This document shows, in pieces, positions 8,349-16,388 of a DNA stretch of 64,000 bases. The position numbers were made by a program, and so were the translations under genes. Numbering within the stretch: position 1 is the stretch's first letter; each line of letters starts with the position of its first letter. Source of the DNA: Methanocella paludicola SANAE (lineage in GTDB: Archaea; Halobacteriota; Methanocellia; Methanocellales; Methanocellaceae); contig NC_013665.1 of NCBI RefSeq assembly GCF_000011005.1, positions 1-64,000 on the forward strand, in the 5' to 3' direction. Under the pieces are notes generated by a model. The model was given only the letters and a program-made list of their open reading frames with translations, made no database searches and was not told the DNA's origin.

Positions 8349-8771
8349 TCACTGGTACTTCTGGGCTTCCTGCTGTAGCCTGTTGAGCTCCGTGGCCACC
8401 TGGTCCATGGCGCCCGTCGTGTCCAGCAGGGCCTTCTCCAGCTCCGTCCTCCGGGACTGGATGATCCCCTTCGAGTCAGCGAAGCTCTTCTCCACGCTCA
8501 CGCCCGCCCCCAGGCCGATGATGGCCCTGTCGGGGGTGGCCAGCTTCGCGTGAACGTACGACCCGGCGCCGATGGATACGAGCAGCTCCTGGTCCTCGCC
8601 CTTGCCTTCGAGCGTGGCGAGAGCCTTGAGCGCGTTGTCCAGGTCGTTCAGCGACATCTGCACCAGGCTCGCCTGCTGCTGGAGCGCGTCCATGCGCTGC
8701 TGGCTGACCTGGATGCGGGAGATGAGCTCCCTGATCTGTTCCTCGTTGGCCTCCGGGTTCACGTCTGCCAT
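8349..8771 (-). CDS. pfdA: Prefoldin subunit alpha
   Basis: One of the two subunits of the hexameric prefoldin (GimC) chaperone, which hands unfolded proteins to the thermosome. The 140-residue protein has the expected form: a long N-terminal coiled coil ([21 protein letters not shown]), a central beta hairpin region with GSYVHAKL and a GAGVSVEKS turn, and a C-terminal coiled coil rich in Glu, Leu and Gln. It sits between L18Ae and ftsY with gaps of 3 and 6 bases, so it is translated from the same message. Confidence 0.93.
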   Translation of the reverse strand: MADVNPEANEEQIRELISRIQVSQQRMDALQQQASLVQMSLNDLDNALKALATLEGKGEDQELLVSIGAGSYVHAKLATPDRAIIGLGAGVSVEKSFADSKGIIQSRRTELEKALLDTTGAMDQVATELNRLQQEAQKYQ

Positions 8772-8774
8772 AAC

Positions 8775-8951
8775 TTACGCTTCCTTGACCGATTCGATCT
8801 TTATCTGGTTCCTGTTGATGCCGTGCTTGCTGCCGAACGTGGACAGGACTTTTTCACGGGCGGTGTTCTCGTTGACCGACTCGACTTCCTTGGAGAAGTT
8901 CTCCCACTGGACGCCGGCCTTGAACCTGCCCTCTACGATATAGTTAGCCAT
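8775..8951 (-). CDS. rpl18a: Large ribosomal subunit protein L18Ae (LX), 58 aa
   Basis: A short gene easily missed. It translates as MANYIVEGRFKAGVQWENF followed by a Glu-rich middle and ends IKIESVKEA. This matches the archaeal L18Ae (also called LX or L20A) family in length, opening and position. Its ATG lies six bases after the aIF6 stop, and its stop is three bases before prefoldin alpha. The order L39e-L31e-aIF6-LX-prefoldin alpha-FtsY is a conserved archaeal cluster and supports the call. Confidence 0.92.
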   Translation of the reverse strand: MANYIVEGRFKAGVQWENFSKEVESVNENTAREKVLSTFGSKHGINRNQIKIESVKEA

Positions 8952-8957
8952 ATTGCT

Positions 8958-9620
8958 TCACTCTCCCAGTTGTAACGCGTCCTCGATCCTCCCCACCTCG
9001 GGGCCGGACGTCTTCGTGCCCGTCACCAGGCCCTTCGTGGTGGCCAGGATGGCGGACCCCACTAGCGGCGAGCCGAAGCTCACCGTGCCGATGTCTACCG
9101 GCAGTCTAAAGAGCTCCTCAAGCGCGCTTAACTCTTCCTCCGTGGCCCTAGGGTGTACCAATAATCCCTTATTGGTGGCCACGCCGGCCATGCCGACGGT
9201 CTTCAGGCCGCCGATGGTCCCGCGCCTCACGTCCACCTTGAGCGTGTCCCGGATGACCTCGAGGTGCCGGTCGCTCAGGGCGGGGTGCACGAGCGCCGCC
9301 GTATCGTTCGCCAGGATGATGTTCCCGGCGGCCGTCATCTTCCCCTTGAGGCGGGCCGTGGGCAGGGCCTTCTCGAGCGCGGCGACCTCCCTTTCCAGGG
9401 CCAGGTCGCTCACGATGAAGCCGTTGCTGTTCCCCGTCATCATGGAGCCGATGAGCGTGCTGTCGTTGATGAGCGTACGGATAGCGGCCACTCCCAGCGT
9501 CTCCGCGGCCTCGTCGGCCGTGTGAGCCGGCAGGTCGGGGGGCAGCACCACGTAGTTCTCCGTGTTCGCGCCGTATATCCCGACGTACGGGTAGCCGTAA
9601 AAGTCAAGCTGCCTGATCAA
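8958..9620 (-). CDS. eif6: Translation initiation factor 6 (aIF6)
   Basis: An anti-association factor that binds the large ribosomal subunit through L24e/L14 and blocks premature joining. The 220-residue protein shows the five-fold pseudo-symmetric repeats of the family, with conserved stretches such as GNSNGFIV, TAAGNIILAND and GMAGVATNKG. The first codon is TTG at 9620, since no ATG or GTG fits upstream of the conserved RQLDFYG opening. It is the middle gene of the ribosomal operon, 12 bases after L31e. Confidence 0.95.
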   Translation of the reverse strand: MIRQLDFYGYPYVGIYGANTENYVVLPPDLPAHTADEAAETLGVAAIRTLINDSTLIGSMMTGNSNGFIVSDLALEREVAALEKALPTARLKGKMTAAGNIILANDTAALVHPALSDRHLEVIRDTLKVDVRRGTIGGLKTVGMAGVATNKGLLVHPRATEEELSALEELFRLPVDIGTVSFGSPLVGSAILATTKGLVTGTKTSGPEVGRIEDALQLGE

Positions 9621-9632
9621 GCTATCACGCGC

Positions 9633-9890
9633 TTACTCGCCGACTATGTCGGCTTCTACGCCGCCGTCCTCGACCCGGGTCGCCTTGACCCTGATCTTGC
9701 GGGGCGGCTTCCTGATGCCGTGCTCCCAGATGGTCTCGTTGAGAGGGGCGTTGATCTTGATCTTATCCTCGTCCACCTTCATGTGCCTGGACAGGTACTC
9801 CCTGACTTTCTTTACGGCCAGGTTGCCCTTCTTCCAGTGGGGGTATCCCTCAGTGTCCAGAGGAATGGTGTATATCTGCTCGTCTGCCAT
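9633..9890 (-). CDS. rpl31e: Large ribosomal subunit protein L31e
   Basis: An 85-residue ribosomal protein that lies near the polypeptide exit tunnel. Family hallmarks are YTIPL near the N-terminus, the basic [13 protein letters not shown] helix, and [18 protein letters not shown] in the C-terminal half. The ATG at 9890 follows AGGTGG in the transcript. It is nine bases after the L39e stop, in the usual archaeal order. Confidence 0.96.
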   Translation of the reverse strand: MADEQIYTIPLDTEGYPHWKKGNLAVKKVREYLSRHMKVDEDKIKINAPLNETIWEHGIRKPPRKIRVKATRVEDGGVEADIVGE

Positions 9891-9899
9891 GTTTCCACC

Positions 9900-10052
9900 T
9901 TACTCGGGTAGGCTGGTCCTGCGCCAGCTCCTGCGCTTCGGGTGGGTCATGACGGCCCTGTTGGTCTTCATGATGACCCACGCCGGGACTCTTCTGTTCT
10001 GGTTAGCGTACTTGGCTAACCGGATCTTCTTGCCCTTTGACTTCTTCGTCAT
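9900..10052 (-). CDS. rpl39e: Large ribosomal subunit protein L39e, 50 aa
   Basis: A tiny, strongly basic protein that lines the exit tunnel. It reads [18 protein letters not shown], then [12 protein letters not shown] and ends [11 protein letters not shown]. Length and the PAWVI/RRSWRR motifs are diagnostic of L39e. Its ATG overlaps the stop codon of the upstream PP-loop gene by four bases (ATGA), so the two are translationally coupled. Confidence 0.96.
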   Translation of the reverse strand: MTKKSKGKKIRLAKYANQNRRVPAWVIMKTNRAVMTHPKRRSWRRTSLPE

Positions 10053-10636
10053 TTTTGTAACCTTCTCATCACCCTCGACTGGGGGTGCTCTTGCGGGAAC
10101 AGCCTGCTTACAGTTTCCTTCCCGTATTTTTCAATGATTGATGATCGTATCTCGGACTCGTAGTCCGACTTTTCGATCGCGGGGCCCTCGACGATTTCGA
10201 AGTGCTGTTTCACGAGGGCGTCGATGGCGTGCCTGCCATAGCCGGCCAGGGGCCGGATGTATTGCACGTCGAGCCGCATCTCGAGGCTCTTTACTTCGGC
10301 CATCGTGAGCGCCGGCGAATGGTCGTCCCGCCTGGTGCCGTCCGCCACGTAGCCGCCGCCCTTCGCCGCGGCCTCAAGCGCCTTCAGGTGCACGTAGTTA
10401 ATGCCGTAGCGCGGGTAGCCGTACTTCAGCATCAGGTCGATACAGCCCTCCATGACCTCCGGGCTTAGTTTTAAAACCCGGAATGGGAAGCCGATGGCCT
10501 CGGCGGCCCGCCCGGCGTGCCTCCACGAGGCGGAGCCGAACGAGCACGTCACGAGCTCCACATCGAAGAAAGGCTCGAGCAGGACCGCGGACAGCGAGCT
10601 GTCCTGGCCGCCGCTGTATAAAACCCGTACCTTCAT
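10049..10636 (-). CDS. PP-loop ATPase-like protein (DUF7411 type)
   Basis: A 195-residue protein with an N-terminal PP-loop, [12 protein letters not shown] (residues 6-17), as in ATP pyrophosphatases that adenylate a substrate (ExsB, asparagine synthase and tRNA thiolases). Further conserved parts are [13 protein letters not shown] (about 99-111) and RPLAGYGR. It lacks an obvious cysteine pair or zinc site. Archaeal relatives are found upstream of L39e, as here, which hints at a role in tRNA or ribosome maturation; the substrate is not known from sequence. Its ATG follows the PDCD5 stop with a one-base gap. Confidence 0.82.
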   Translation of the reverse strand: MKVRVLYSGGQDSSLSAVLLEPFFDVELVTCSFGSASWRHAGRAAEAIGFPFRVLKLSPEVMEGCIDLMLKYGYPRYGINYVHLKALEAAAKGGGYVADGTRRDDHSPALTMAEVKSLEMRLDVQYIRPLAGYGRHAIDALVKQHFEIVEGPAIEKSDYESEIRSSIIEKYGKETVSRLFPQEHPQSRVMRRLQK

Positions 10637-10637
10637 C

Positions 10638-10967
10638 TCAGATGCGTCTGATCTTGATGTCCCGCTTCTTGGGCGTGACCTGCTCCAGTATCTTCACGAG
10701 CTGGGCGTCGTCGATCTGTGACTTGAGCCTGCCCGACTGGGCCAGGGCTATGAGCTGCGCCTCGACGCTGGCCACGAACTCGGGCCGGGTCATGCGTATC
10801 GTGTTCAGGCGCTCGCGTGCTTCCGGAGTGAGTATCTGCCGCATCGCAGACGCCTTCTGCTGCTCGTACTGCTGGCGCTGCTGCTCCTGCGCATAGGCGT
10901 CCGATTGCGCCCTCTGGAGCTCCTCCATCTTGCGCCGCCTTATCTCATCCAGTTCATCGCCGCTCAT
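10638..10967 (-). CDS. PDCD5-family DNA-binding protein
   Basis: A small helical protein of the PDCD5/TFAR19 family found in archaea and eukaryotes. The N-terminal helix is highly charged ([15 protein letters not shown], then a Gln/Glu-rich stretch with [12 protein letters not shown]). The core contains the family pattern [19 protein letters not shown] and the end reads [13 protein letters not shown]. Three starts are possible (GTG 10976, ATG 10973, ATG 10967); the last is chosen because relatives begin MSxxDEL. It lies in the S19e operon, as in other euryarchaea. The archaeal role is not settled, but nucleic acid binding is shown for relatives. Confidence 0.9.
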   Translation of the reverse strand: MSGDELDEIRRRKMEELQRAQSDAYAQEQQRQQYEQQKASAMRQILTPEARERLNTIRMTRPEFVASVEAQLIALAQSGRLKSQIDDAQLVKILEQVTPKKRDIKIRRI

Positions 10968-11015
10968 CAGCATCACTTTGCATTTTATGGGTATAAATCT
11001 GCGTAGCGGAAAGCC

Positions 11016-11471
11016 TTACGTCTGTGCTTCCGGGGTGGCCTGCTTCTCGGCGGGCGCCGCTGCGGACATCTCGGTCGCTACCCTGTCCAGGAACGCCATG
11101 CCCTGGGGTGTCACGACCCTGCCGCCCTTGACGGCCTTGACGAACCCTGCCTTCTCGAGCTGCTGCAGCGCGTCCCTGATAATGGAGCCGCTGCCCCTCT
11201 CGTGCCTGTCCGGCTTGACGCCGCGGTTCTTCTTTCCGCCGTAGAGGCTCCTGAGCCTCTGGACGCCGACCGGGCCGTCAATATATATACGCCTTAATAT
11301 GGAGGCGCACCTCGTGTACCACCAGTCCTGCTGGATCGGCGGGTACTGCCTGTGCGTGCCGGTCTTCACGTCTGCGGCCCACTCGGGGGCCTGGACCTTG
11401 CCTGATTCCTTTAGTTTTTGTCCCGCCTTTACGACGAACGCGGTAGCGGGTACATCATAGACTACTGCCAA
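11016..11471 (-). CDS. rps19e: Small ribosomal subunit protein S19e
   Basis: A 151-residue ribosomal protein required for maturation of the small subunit. Conserved stretches include YDVPATAFV, PEWAADVKTG, DWWYTRCASILRRIY and RGVKPDRHERGSG. The open frame extends 22 codons upstream, but those residues do not belong to the family. TTG at 11471 is the better start: GGAGG lies seven bases before it and the protein then begins MAVVYDVPA. It is the first gene of the operon. On the minus strand the region to 11699 holds a TATA-like AAAGTATAAGT near 11590 that could serve as promoter. Confidence 0.95.
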   Translation of the reverse strand: MAVVYDVPATAFVVKAGQKLKESGKVQAPEWAADVKTGTHRQYPPIQQDWWYTRCASILRRIYIDGPVGVQRLRSLYGGKKNRGVKPDRHERGSGSIIRDALQQLEKAGFVKAVKGGRVVTPQGMAFLDRVATEMSAAAPAEKQATPEAQT

Positions 11472-11699
11472 TCTGATTCCTCCGATAAACGGACTCAACG
11501 CCTTATGGAACCAATGATATGTATGGAGCGCACACAAAACGTGCCATAACTCTATCGGTTGCGAAGGGTTTTTACGTACTTATAGTTACTTATACTTTTT
11601 CATGTTTTTGCGCTGCGTAAATTAAGTTGTGTCGCGCGATTTTATTCATACCGGATACTATGGAGAGTATAAATAGATTTGTCCGCTGGCATGGAAAGC

Positions 11700-12611
11700 T
11701 TAGGATTCTTCGTTCAGCCTGTATGTGCCCGGCTTCACGGGCCTGCCCGAGGTAAGCCTGTCGATGATCTTCTCGTACAGGTCGGGGTCCTTGCCGTCCT
11801 CGAGGTCGGCATAGAAGCTCGGGTTATCGTTGATCTCGATGCAGAAGAACCTGCCGTCTATTTCTTTTACGTCAAGCCCGTACAGCCCGTCGCCCACGCA
11901 CTTCGAGACGTTCACGGCCAGCTCCTCCAGCTTCTTCGGGGCGTTCTTCCTTAAAATAGGGACGACGCGGCCCCACTGGTTCTTGCCGTCGACGAGAGAC
12001 CTCACCTTCCACCCGCCCCGGGGCATATAATATTTACACAGGTAAAGGATCTTGTTGTCCAGCATGCCGACCCGCCAGTCGAATCCCGAGGGCATGTACT
12101 CCTGCAATACGATCGGGGTGGCGTTCTTCAGGTATCGGGCCGCGATGAGCCGGAACTCGGCCCCGTCGTGGGCCTTCTCCACGTGCGAGGAGAACTTCGT
12201 ATAGGGTGCCTTGAGGACGAGCGGGAAGCCCAGGTATTCGAAGACGTGCCTCAGGTTCTCCTCGCCGAAGTCGCCCGCGAACAGCAGCGACTTAGGGGAG
12301 GGGATGCCGTTCTGCCTGAACAGGTCGTCTAAAACCACTTTCGAGGAGCACACCCGGATGGAGTGGGGGTCGTCGATGACCACCTTGCCCAGGGCGTCGG
12401 CCATCCTCGACACCACGTACGCCGTGTTCATGGGGTCGGTGGTGGCCCGGATGAAGACCGCGTCGTACTCGGGGATGCGGTCCATGTCCCTCTTAAAAAT
12501 ATACTCGAAGAGGTGGCCCTTAGCCTCCGCCGCCCTTTTAAAGCGGTCGAGGGCCGTGGCTTCCTCTCTGGTGTGGAAACTATACTTTTCCACGAAACAC
12601 CCGATCTTCAT
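11700..12611 (-). CDS. RimK-like ATP-grasp ligase
   Basis: A 303-residue ATP-grasp enzyme that would join a carboxylate to an amine through an acyl phosphate. Visible parts are VIDDPHSIRVCSSKVVLDDL (about 79-98), the lysine region FPLVLKAPYTKFSSHV, the LQEYMPSGFDWRVGM strand, and the metal-binding end DVKEIDGRFFCIEINDNPSF. These match the C-terminal half of bacterial RimK-family proteins that carry an extra RLAN domain. The RLAN part is a separate gene 15 bases upstream (12627), so the pair probably forms one enzyme. The substrate, likely a glutamate or peptide, is unknown. Confidence 0.85.
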   Translation of the reverse strand: MKIGCFVEKYSFHTREEATALDRFKRAAEAKGHLFEYIFKRDMDRIPEYDAVFIRATTDPMNTAYVVSRMADALGKVVIDDPHSIRVCSSKVVLDDLFRQNGIPSPKSLLFAGDFGEENLRHVFEYLGFPLVLKAPYTKFSSHVEKAHDGAEFRLIAARYLKNATPIVLQEYMPSGFDWRVGMLDNKILYLCKYYMPRGGWKVRSLVDGKNQWGRVVPILRKNAPKKLEELAVNVSKCVGDGLYGLDVKEIDGRFFCIEINDNPSFYADLEDGKDPDLYEKIIDRLTSGRPVKPGTYRLNEES

Positions 12612-12626
12612 GATAAACCCGTTTTT

Positions 12627-13274
12627 TTAGTGGCACTTTACGGCGTGCACCTTATCCCTGACCAGGGCCCAGTCCACCTCTTTCTTCGTCGTGGGCTCGA
12701 AGTGGCACAGCTTTGCCTCGCCATCCACCATCTGCACGATCAGCTTGCCGATGGGTATCCTGAAGGTCTCGTAGAACTTCTTCGCGATGGAGCGCGCCTC
12801 GGGCACGTCCGTCTCCCCGAAGACCTGCACGGCCTCCTTTACCTCCCCGACCAGGGGCTGAACCGAGACCGGGTAGCGGTTGTTAACGCTCAGGCTCTTC
12901 AGAGTCCGGTATAATTGGGACTCCGTCTTGACCTGGGTAACCGAGTTGCACGTGTACGGGTTCACCGCGAAGCATAACGCCGGGCAGCCCATGTTGCGCT
13001 CGTCCCCGGCGACCAGCCTGTACGGCAGGCACGGGATGCCCGCCCTGGACGCCCTGATCATCAGCAGAGGATTTCTGTGCGTGTCAAGGATGTCCGAACA
13101 GCGGGGGGTCACGTTGCATCCGCAAAGTTCCGCGTGCATCGATACGTAATACCCCATTTTCTGGTACCGGTAATCGTGCGATACGTTCAAAATATCGTTC
13201 TTGACAGTCGTTTCTAAAAAGGCAAACGGACTATAATCCGCATCTTCGTCGTCTTCACTAACAACAATTGTCAC
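12627..13274 (-). CDS. RLAN (RimK-like ATP-grasp N-terminal) domain protein
   Basis: A 215-residue protein resembling the N-terminal domain of long bacterial RimK-family ligases. The key similarity is YRYQKMGYYVSMHAELCGC (about 36-54), which matches the YQxxGYYVSLLAEArG pattern. It has many cysteines (in CGCNVTPRC, GIPCLPY, GCPALCF) and a C-terminal DGEAKLCHFEPTTKKEVDW. It is the first gene of a two-gene unit with the ATP-grasp gene 11700-12611. It may position substrate for that ligase. The identification rests on pattern similarity and on gene context. Confidence 0.7.
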   Translation of the reverse strand: MTIVVSEDDEDADYSPFAFLETTVKNDILNVSHDYRYQKMGYYVSMHAELCGCNVTPRCSDILDTHRNPLLMIRASRAGIPCLPYRLVAGDERNMGCPALCFAVNPYTCNSVTQVKTESQLYRTLKSLSVNNRYPVSVQPLVGEVKEAVQVFGETDVPEARSIAKKFYETFRIPIGKLIVQMVDGEAKLCHFEPTTKKEVDWALVRDKVHAVKCH

Positions 13275-13385
13275 TAATGGACACTTCCATTATTATTGCG
13301 GTATTGTAGAATCATTATATATGAATTTGATGGTCTGAATCCATGGCGGGGGCGGACGGGATAAAAAAGCGGCTTTTAGCCGGGC

Positions 13386-13652
13386 CTATCCGTCCACGGA
13401 AATGGTCTCGAGCTGGCTCGCGATGTTCCAGATGAGCGTGCGGGTGTGGAGCGGGATGTTCGGGTCGTTCGAGATCTCGTCCAGTATGGATATGCTGCTC
13501 GCGGCCCGCACTGCGGGGCTTTCCTTCGTGTTGAGCAGTATGTTTTTCACGCTATCCGCGCTTCGCCTGATGTTGCGGGGCACCGTGTCGTCGTCCTTTA
13601 TCCTGGACAGCACGTCCACGCATTGCTTGATGACGGCTTCAACGTTTGACAT
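13386..13652 (-). CDS. UPF0147 family protein, 88 aa
   Basis: A small helical archaeal protein of family UPF0147. It is recognised from [20 protein letters not shown], the central [18 protein letters not shown] and [21 protein letters not shown]. No catalytic residues are evident and its job is unknown; it is nearly universal in euryarchaea. A single gene, with the palindromic repeat (13775-13936) upstream of it on this strand. Confidence 0.9.
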   Translation of the reverse strand: MSNVEAVIKQCVDVLSRIKDDDTVPRNIRRSADSVKNILLNTKESPAVRAASSISILDEISNDPNIPLHTRTLIWNIASQLETISVDG

Positions 13653-13774
13653 TTTCTCACCTTTTTAGCCGGTCTTAATTATATTAAAATTAGCACCGTA
13701 TGGGTATCCTATGTACCGGCATCAGAGAAAAGATTTTCGGTTATCTAAAGCACTCAAAGTATAATAAGCAGGCT

Positions 13775-13936
13775 CGAAGACTTTTTCAGCCACGAAGAGA
13801 CTCGAAGAAGGGCGTGAAGCGACACGAAGACGATAAAAATTATTTTATAAAGTCTTTGAGAACTTTGAGCCAGCTTGGTGTCGCTTTGAGGCTGAAACGG
13901 TTTTCGTGCATTCTTATGATGCTTAGAGCTGCTTAG
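13775..13936 (+). repeat. Dispersed palindromic repeat, copy A
   Basis: An imperfect long inverted repeat of about 160 bases. The left arm is CTTTTTCAGCCACGAAGAG and the right arm ends GCTTTGAGGCTGAAACGG. A short AT-rich centre (AAAATTATTTTATAAAG) lies between them. The same unit occurs at 34172-34333 in this orientation and at 54471-54612 inverted, with a fragment at 58408-58482. The right end GCTTAGAGCTGCTTAG supplies the stop codon of the presenilin-like gene. A 78-codon frame across the repeat (13700-13936) is not a gene. Confidence 0.85.
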
Positions 13937-14850
13937 AACGGGTTGATGCCGGCCGCCAGGCACCCGAGCATGAAGCCCACGATGGCCCCGGTGCACAGGA
14001 AAGGCAGCCCCGCCTGCGGCTTTTTAAGCTCCACCACGATGTACATCAGGACGACGTAGCTGGCGAGCGTGCCGAGCATCGTGCCCAGCGCGGGCAGGCT
14101 CACGAACCCCAGGAGCCGGGGGGCGCTCAGGAACGCGTTGGCCGACACGGCGAGGATGGTGGGCATGACCGCGTCCCCCAGCCCCATGAAGTACGCCTCC
14201 TTCTCCCCGCCCTCGCTCGTTATGCCCTTCGCGTGGACGTACGAGTAGCCCCACCTCCGGGGCATGACGAACATGATGGGCATCTTCGTGTCCATGACGC
14301 CCTCGGCGAGCCTGATCATGTGCTTCGTCTTGTATACGGAGATGTAGTCGTATATGGCTAAAAGCACCAGCAGGACGATCGTCGGCAATATGGCCAGGGA
14401 CGCGCCGAACAGTGCGCTCGCGCCCGCCGCCACCATCACGCCTACCGTGTCGATGACATACCACTCCGGGTACAGCACCAGCAGCGCGGTGAGCACGATC
14501 GACAGCACGACTGCCGCCCCCGAGACGATCAGCGGGTCCAGGGAAGGCGCCAGGAGCACGGCCAGGCCGAAGAATACGTAGGTCAGCGTGGACAGGATGG
14601 CGATGCCCATGATGACCTGGATGATCCAGTTCATCTTGAACTTGATGATGAGCAGCAGCGCGCCCGTGAAAAGCAACAGCAGCACGACATAATAGACGGA
14701 GTTCCACACGCTCTCCGGGTTCCCGAAGACGTTGTCCAGCTCGTAGCTCTGCAGCGGCGGCACCAGCAGGAGCGATATCACCTGTACCAGGACGATGAAG
14801 AGCGCGATGCCCCCGATGACTGCCCATTCGCCGGCTTTCAGCTTCTCCAG
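13933..14850 (-). CDS. Presenilin / signal peptide peptidase-like aspartyl protease
   Basis: A polytopic membrane protease of the A22 family, which cuts within membrane helices. About nine hydrophobic segments are visible. The first catalytic Asp is in AIYDYISVYKT (about residue 168 from the chosen start), the second in MGLGDAVMP, and the C-terminal PAL-type motif is QAGLPFL. The usual first codon in this frame would be GTG at 14781, but that removes the first membrane helix. CTG at 14850 follows GGAGG by seven bases, and a TAG closes the frame just upstream, so a CTG start is proposed (305 aa). Last gene of a minus-strand operon from 15588. Confidence 0.85.
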   Translation of the reverse strand: MEKLKAGEWAVIGGIALFIVLVQVISLLLVPPLQSYELDNVFGNPESVWNSVYYVVLLLLFTGALLLIIKFKMNWIIQVIMGIAILSTLTYVFFGLAVLLAPSLDPLIVSGAAVVLSIVLTALLVLYPEWYVIDTVGVMVAAGASALFGASLAILPTIVLLVLLAIYDYISVYKTKHMIRLAEGVMDTKMPIMFVMPRRWGYSYVHAKGITSEGGEKEAYFMGLGDAVMPTILAVSANAFLSAPRLLGFVSLPALGTMLGTLASYVVLMYIVVELKKPQAGLPFLCTGAIVGFMLGCLAAGINPF

Positions 14851-14900
14851 AGTAACTCCTCCCTGCTATTGGCGCGCTGCAGAAATAAAAAGCTATGCCA

Positions 14901-15209
14901 TCAAGACGTATAGCGCTTTACCTGGCCCATGTGCCTGGCCAGCCAGGGAGGCAGCCCCTCCTCAAAGCGAAAGGTGCAGGCGCAGATCTCCGTGTCCTCG
15001 ATGGAGAATCCCCGCCGCTTCACGTATATGCCGTCGTGGTCCCGCCTCAGGGCGCCGACGAAGCCCCTCACCGCCCCCGCCTCTCCCTCGGCGAGCACCC
15101 CGAAGCAGGTCTGCTTCGTCCTCAGCCCCGCGGAGCCCGCGAGGGCGGCCATCCGGCACGCCTGCAGCCCCGTCTCGGGCAAAATAAAGATCATCCAGGT
15201 CTCGTCCAT
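14901..15209 (-). CDS. Hypothetical protein, 102 aa
   Basis: Not recognised. The sequence begins MDETWMIFILPETGLQACRM and looks like a compact alpha/beta domain, with four cysteines that do not form a metal-binding pattern. No signal peptide or membrane helix. It follows the zinc-ribbon gene by a single base and precedes the presenilin-like gene by 50 bases, so all three share a transcript. Codon use matches its neighbours. Confidence 0.7.
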   Translation of the reverse strand: MDETWMIFILPETGLQACRMAALAGSAGLRTKQTCFGVLAEGEAGAVRGFVGALRRDHDGIYVKRRGFSIEDTEICACTFRFEEGLPPWLARHMGQVKRYTS

Positions 15210-15210
15210 G

Positions 15211-15588
15211 CTACCTCCGCCAGCTCTTGTCGAACGCGTCGAACCTGTAGAGCCGCGTGAGCAGGCACTTCTCGCAGGCGATCATGGCCATGACGGTGTC
15301 GATAAGCACTTCGTTCGTCGTCTCCGAGCTGCAGTTCGGGCAGAGCGCCTCGTGGCAGAAGCACCAGGCGCCGAGCGCCTCGCCCACGTCGCTGCCGATC
15401 AGCTCCGGCATCTTCTTCTCCTGGTACGCCCCGTGCAGGGCGTAGTGGGCCTCGGCGCCGCAGTTCGTGCACTGGGTCAGCAGCTCCCGGGATAATACTT
15501 TAATGCGCTGGATGGCCTGTGACCGGCAATTAAAGCAGAGCTCCTCTTTGTCGAACTCCCACCCCATCGTCTGTAGCCTGTTCCCCAT
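15211..15588 (-). CDS. Cysteine-rich zinc-ribbon protein, 125 aa
   Basis: A soluble protein with several CxxC knuckles: CFNC (about 18-21), CTNC (about 40-43), CHEALCPNC (about 78-86) and CEKC near the end. Two zinc ribbons could form. No enzyme motif is seen. An open frame continues 254 codons upstream over the metallophosphoesterase gene on the other strand and is an artefact; ATG at 15588 gives a compact product. It heads the operon with the 102-aa protein and the presenilin-like protease. A role in nucleic acid or protein binding is plausible but unproven. Confidence 0.75.
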   Translation of the reverse strand: MGNRLQTMGWEFDKEELCFNCRSQAIQRIKVLSRELLTQCTNCGAEAHYALHGAYQEKKMPELIGSDVGEALGAWCFCHEALCPNCSSETTNEVLIDTVMAMIACEKCLLTRLYRFDAFDKSWRR

Positions 15589-15684
15589 TTTACACCCGAT
15601 CAAAGATTTGGGCCGCGGGGTTAAAATGGTTGCCTGCGTAAAAAGGGCTACTTGCCAATCTTTATGTGAACAAGAGAGTAAAAT

Positions 15685-16329
15685 ATGCTCATGAAGATCC
15701 TGGCCATCTCGGACATCCACGGCAAGTTTTTCCGGCTTGAAGGCATCATGAGGAAGAGCGACCCGGTCGACCTCGTCGTAGTTGCGGGCGACCTCACCCA
15801 GGGCGGGCCCCCGGAGAACGCGGTGCGCTCGATATCGGAGCTGAAGCACTTTTGTAAGAACGTCCTCTGCGTCGCGGGTAACTGGGACACGCCCGAAGTG
15901 AAGGCGGCCATCGGCCAGTATGCCGTGGACCTGGAGGAGACGCCCCGGATATATAAAAACACCGAGTTCATGGGCCTCGGGGGCTCGAACCCGACAGGGA
16001 ACAACACGCCCAGCGAGTACACGGAGGAGGAGCTCGAGTATAAGCTGGACGTCCTCCTGAGCCACAACCTGCCCCAGCGGACCGTCCTTGTGACGCATAC
16101 GCCGCCCCAGAACACGCTGGACATGACGCCCCACGGCGCCGCTGGCAGCCCCGCCCTCCGCCGCGCGCTCGAGAAGGTGGACGTCGTCATATGCGGCCAC
16201 ATCCACGGCGCAAGAGGAAAGATCAAGGACGGCGCCTGGGTCATCAACCCCGGCTATGCGGCCGAGGGCCAGGCGGCCGTCATCGACCTGGACACGATGG
16301 ACATCATCTGGATCGACTCTGTCGTCTAA
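15685..16329 (+). CDS. Metallophosphoesterase
   Basis: A calcineurin-like phosphoesterase of 214 residues. All metal-binding motifs are present in order: ISDIHGK (about 8-14), VVAGDLTQGG (about 33-42), GNWDTPE (about 65-71), VTHTPPQ (about 137-143) and CGHIHG (about 169-174). Such proteins use two metal ions to cleave phosphomonoesters or diesters such as cyclic nucleotides or nucleic acid ends; the substrate cannot be told. ATG at 15691 is an alternative start. It stands alone and diverges from the zinc-ribbon operon. Confidence 0.9.
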   Translation: MLMKILAISDIHGKFFRLEGIMRKSDPVDLVVVAGDLTQGGPPENAVRSISELKHFCKNVLCVAGNWDTPEVKAAIGQYAVDLEETPRIYKNTEFMGLGGSNPTGNNTPSEYTEEELEYKLDVLLSHNLPQRTVLVTHTPPQNTLDMTPHGAAGSPALRRALEKVDVVICGHIHGARGKIKDGAWVINPGYAAEGQAAVIDLDTMDIIWIDSVV

Positions 16330-16388
16330 TTTTCTATTTTTTGACAACATTATTATATAAACAATTATATATTGTCTGATTGAACCAC

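Noticed and set aside
13700-13936. 78-codon plus-strand frame
   Set aside because: It is contained in palindromic repeat copy A and its product looks like repeat translation.
15589-16350. N-terminal extension of the zinc-ribbon protein
   Set aside because: It lies opposite the metallophosphoesterase gene, which has all its metal motifs. The extension has no ribosome site.
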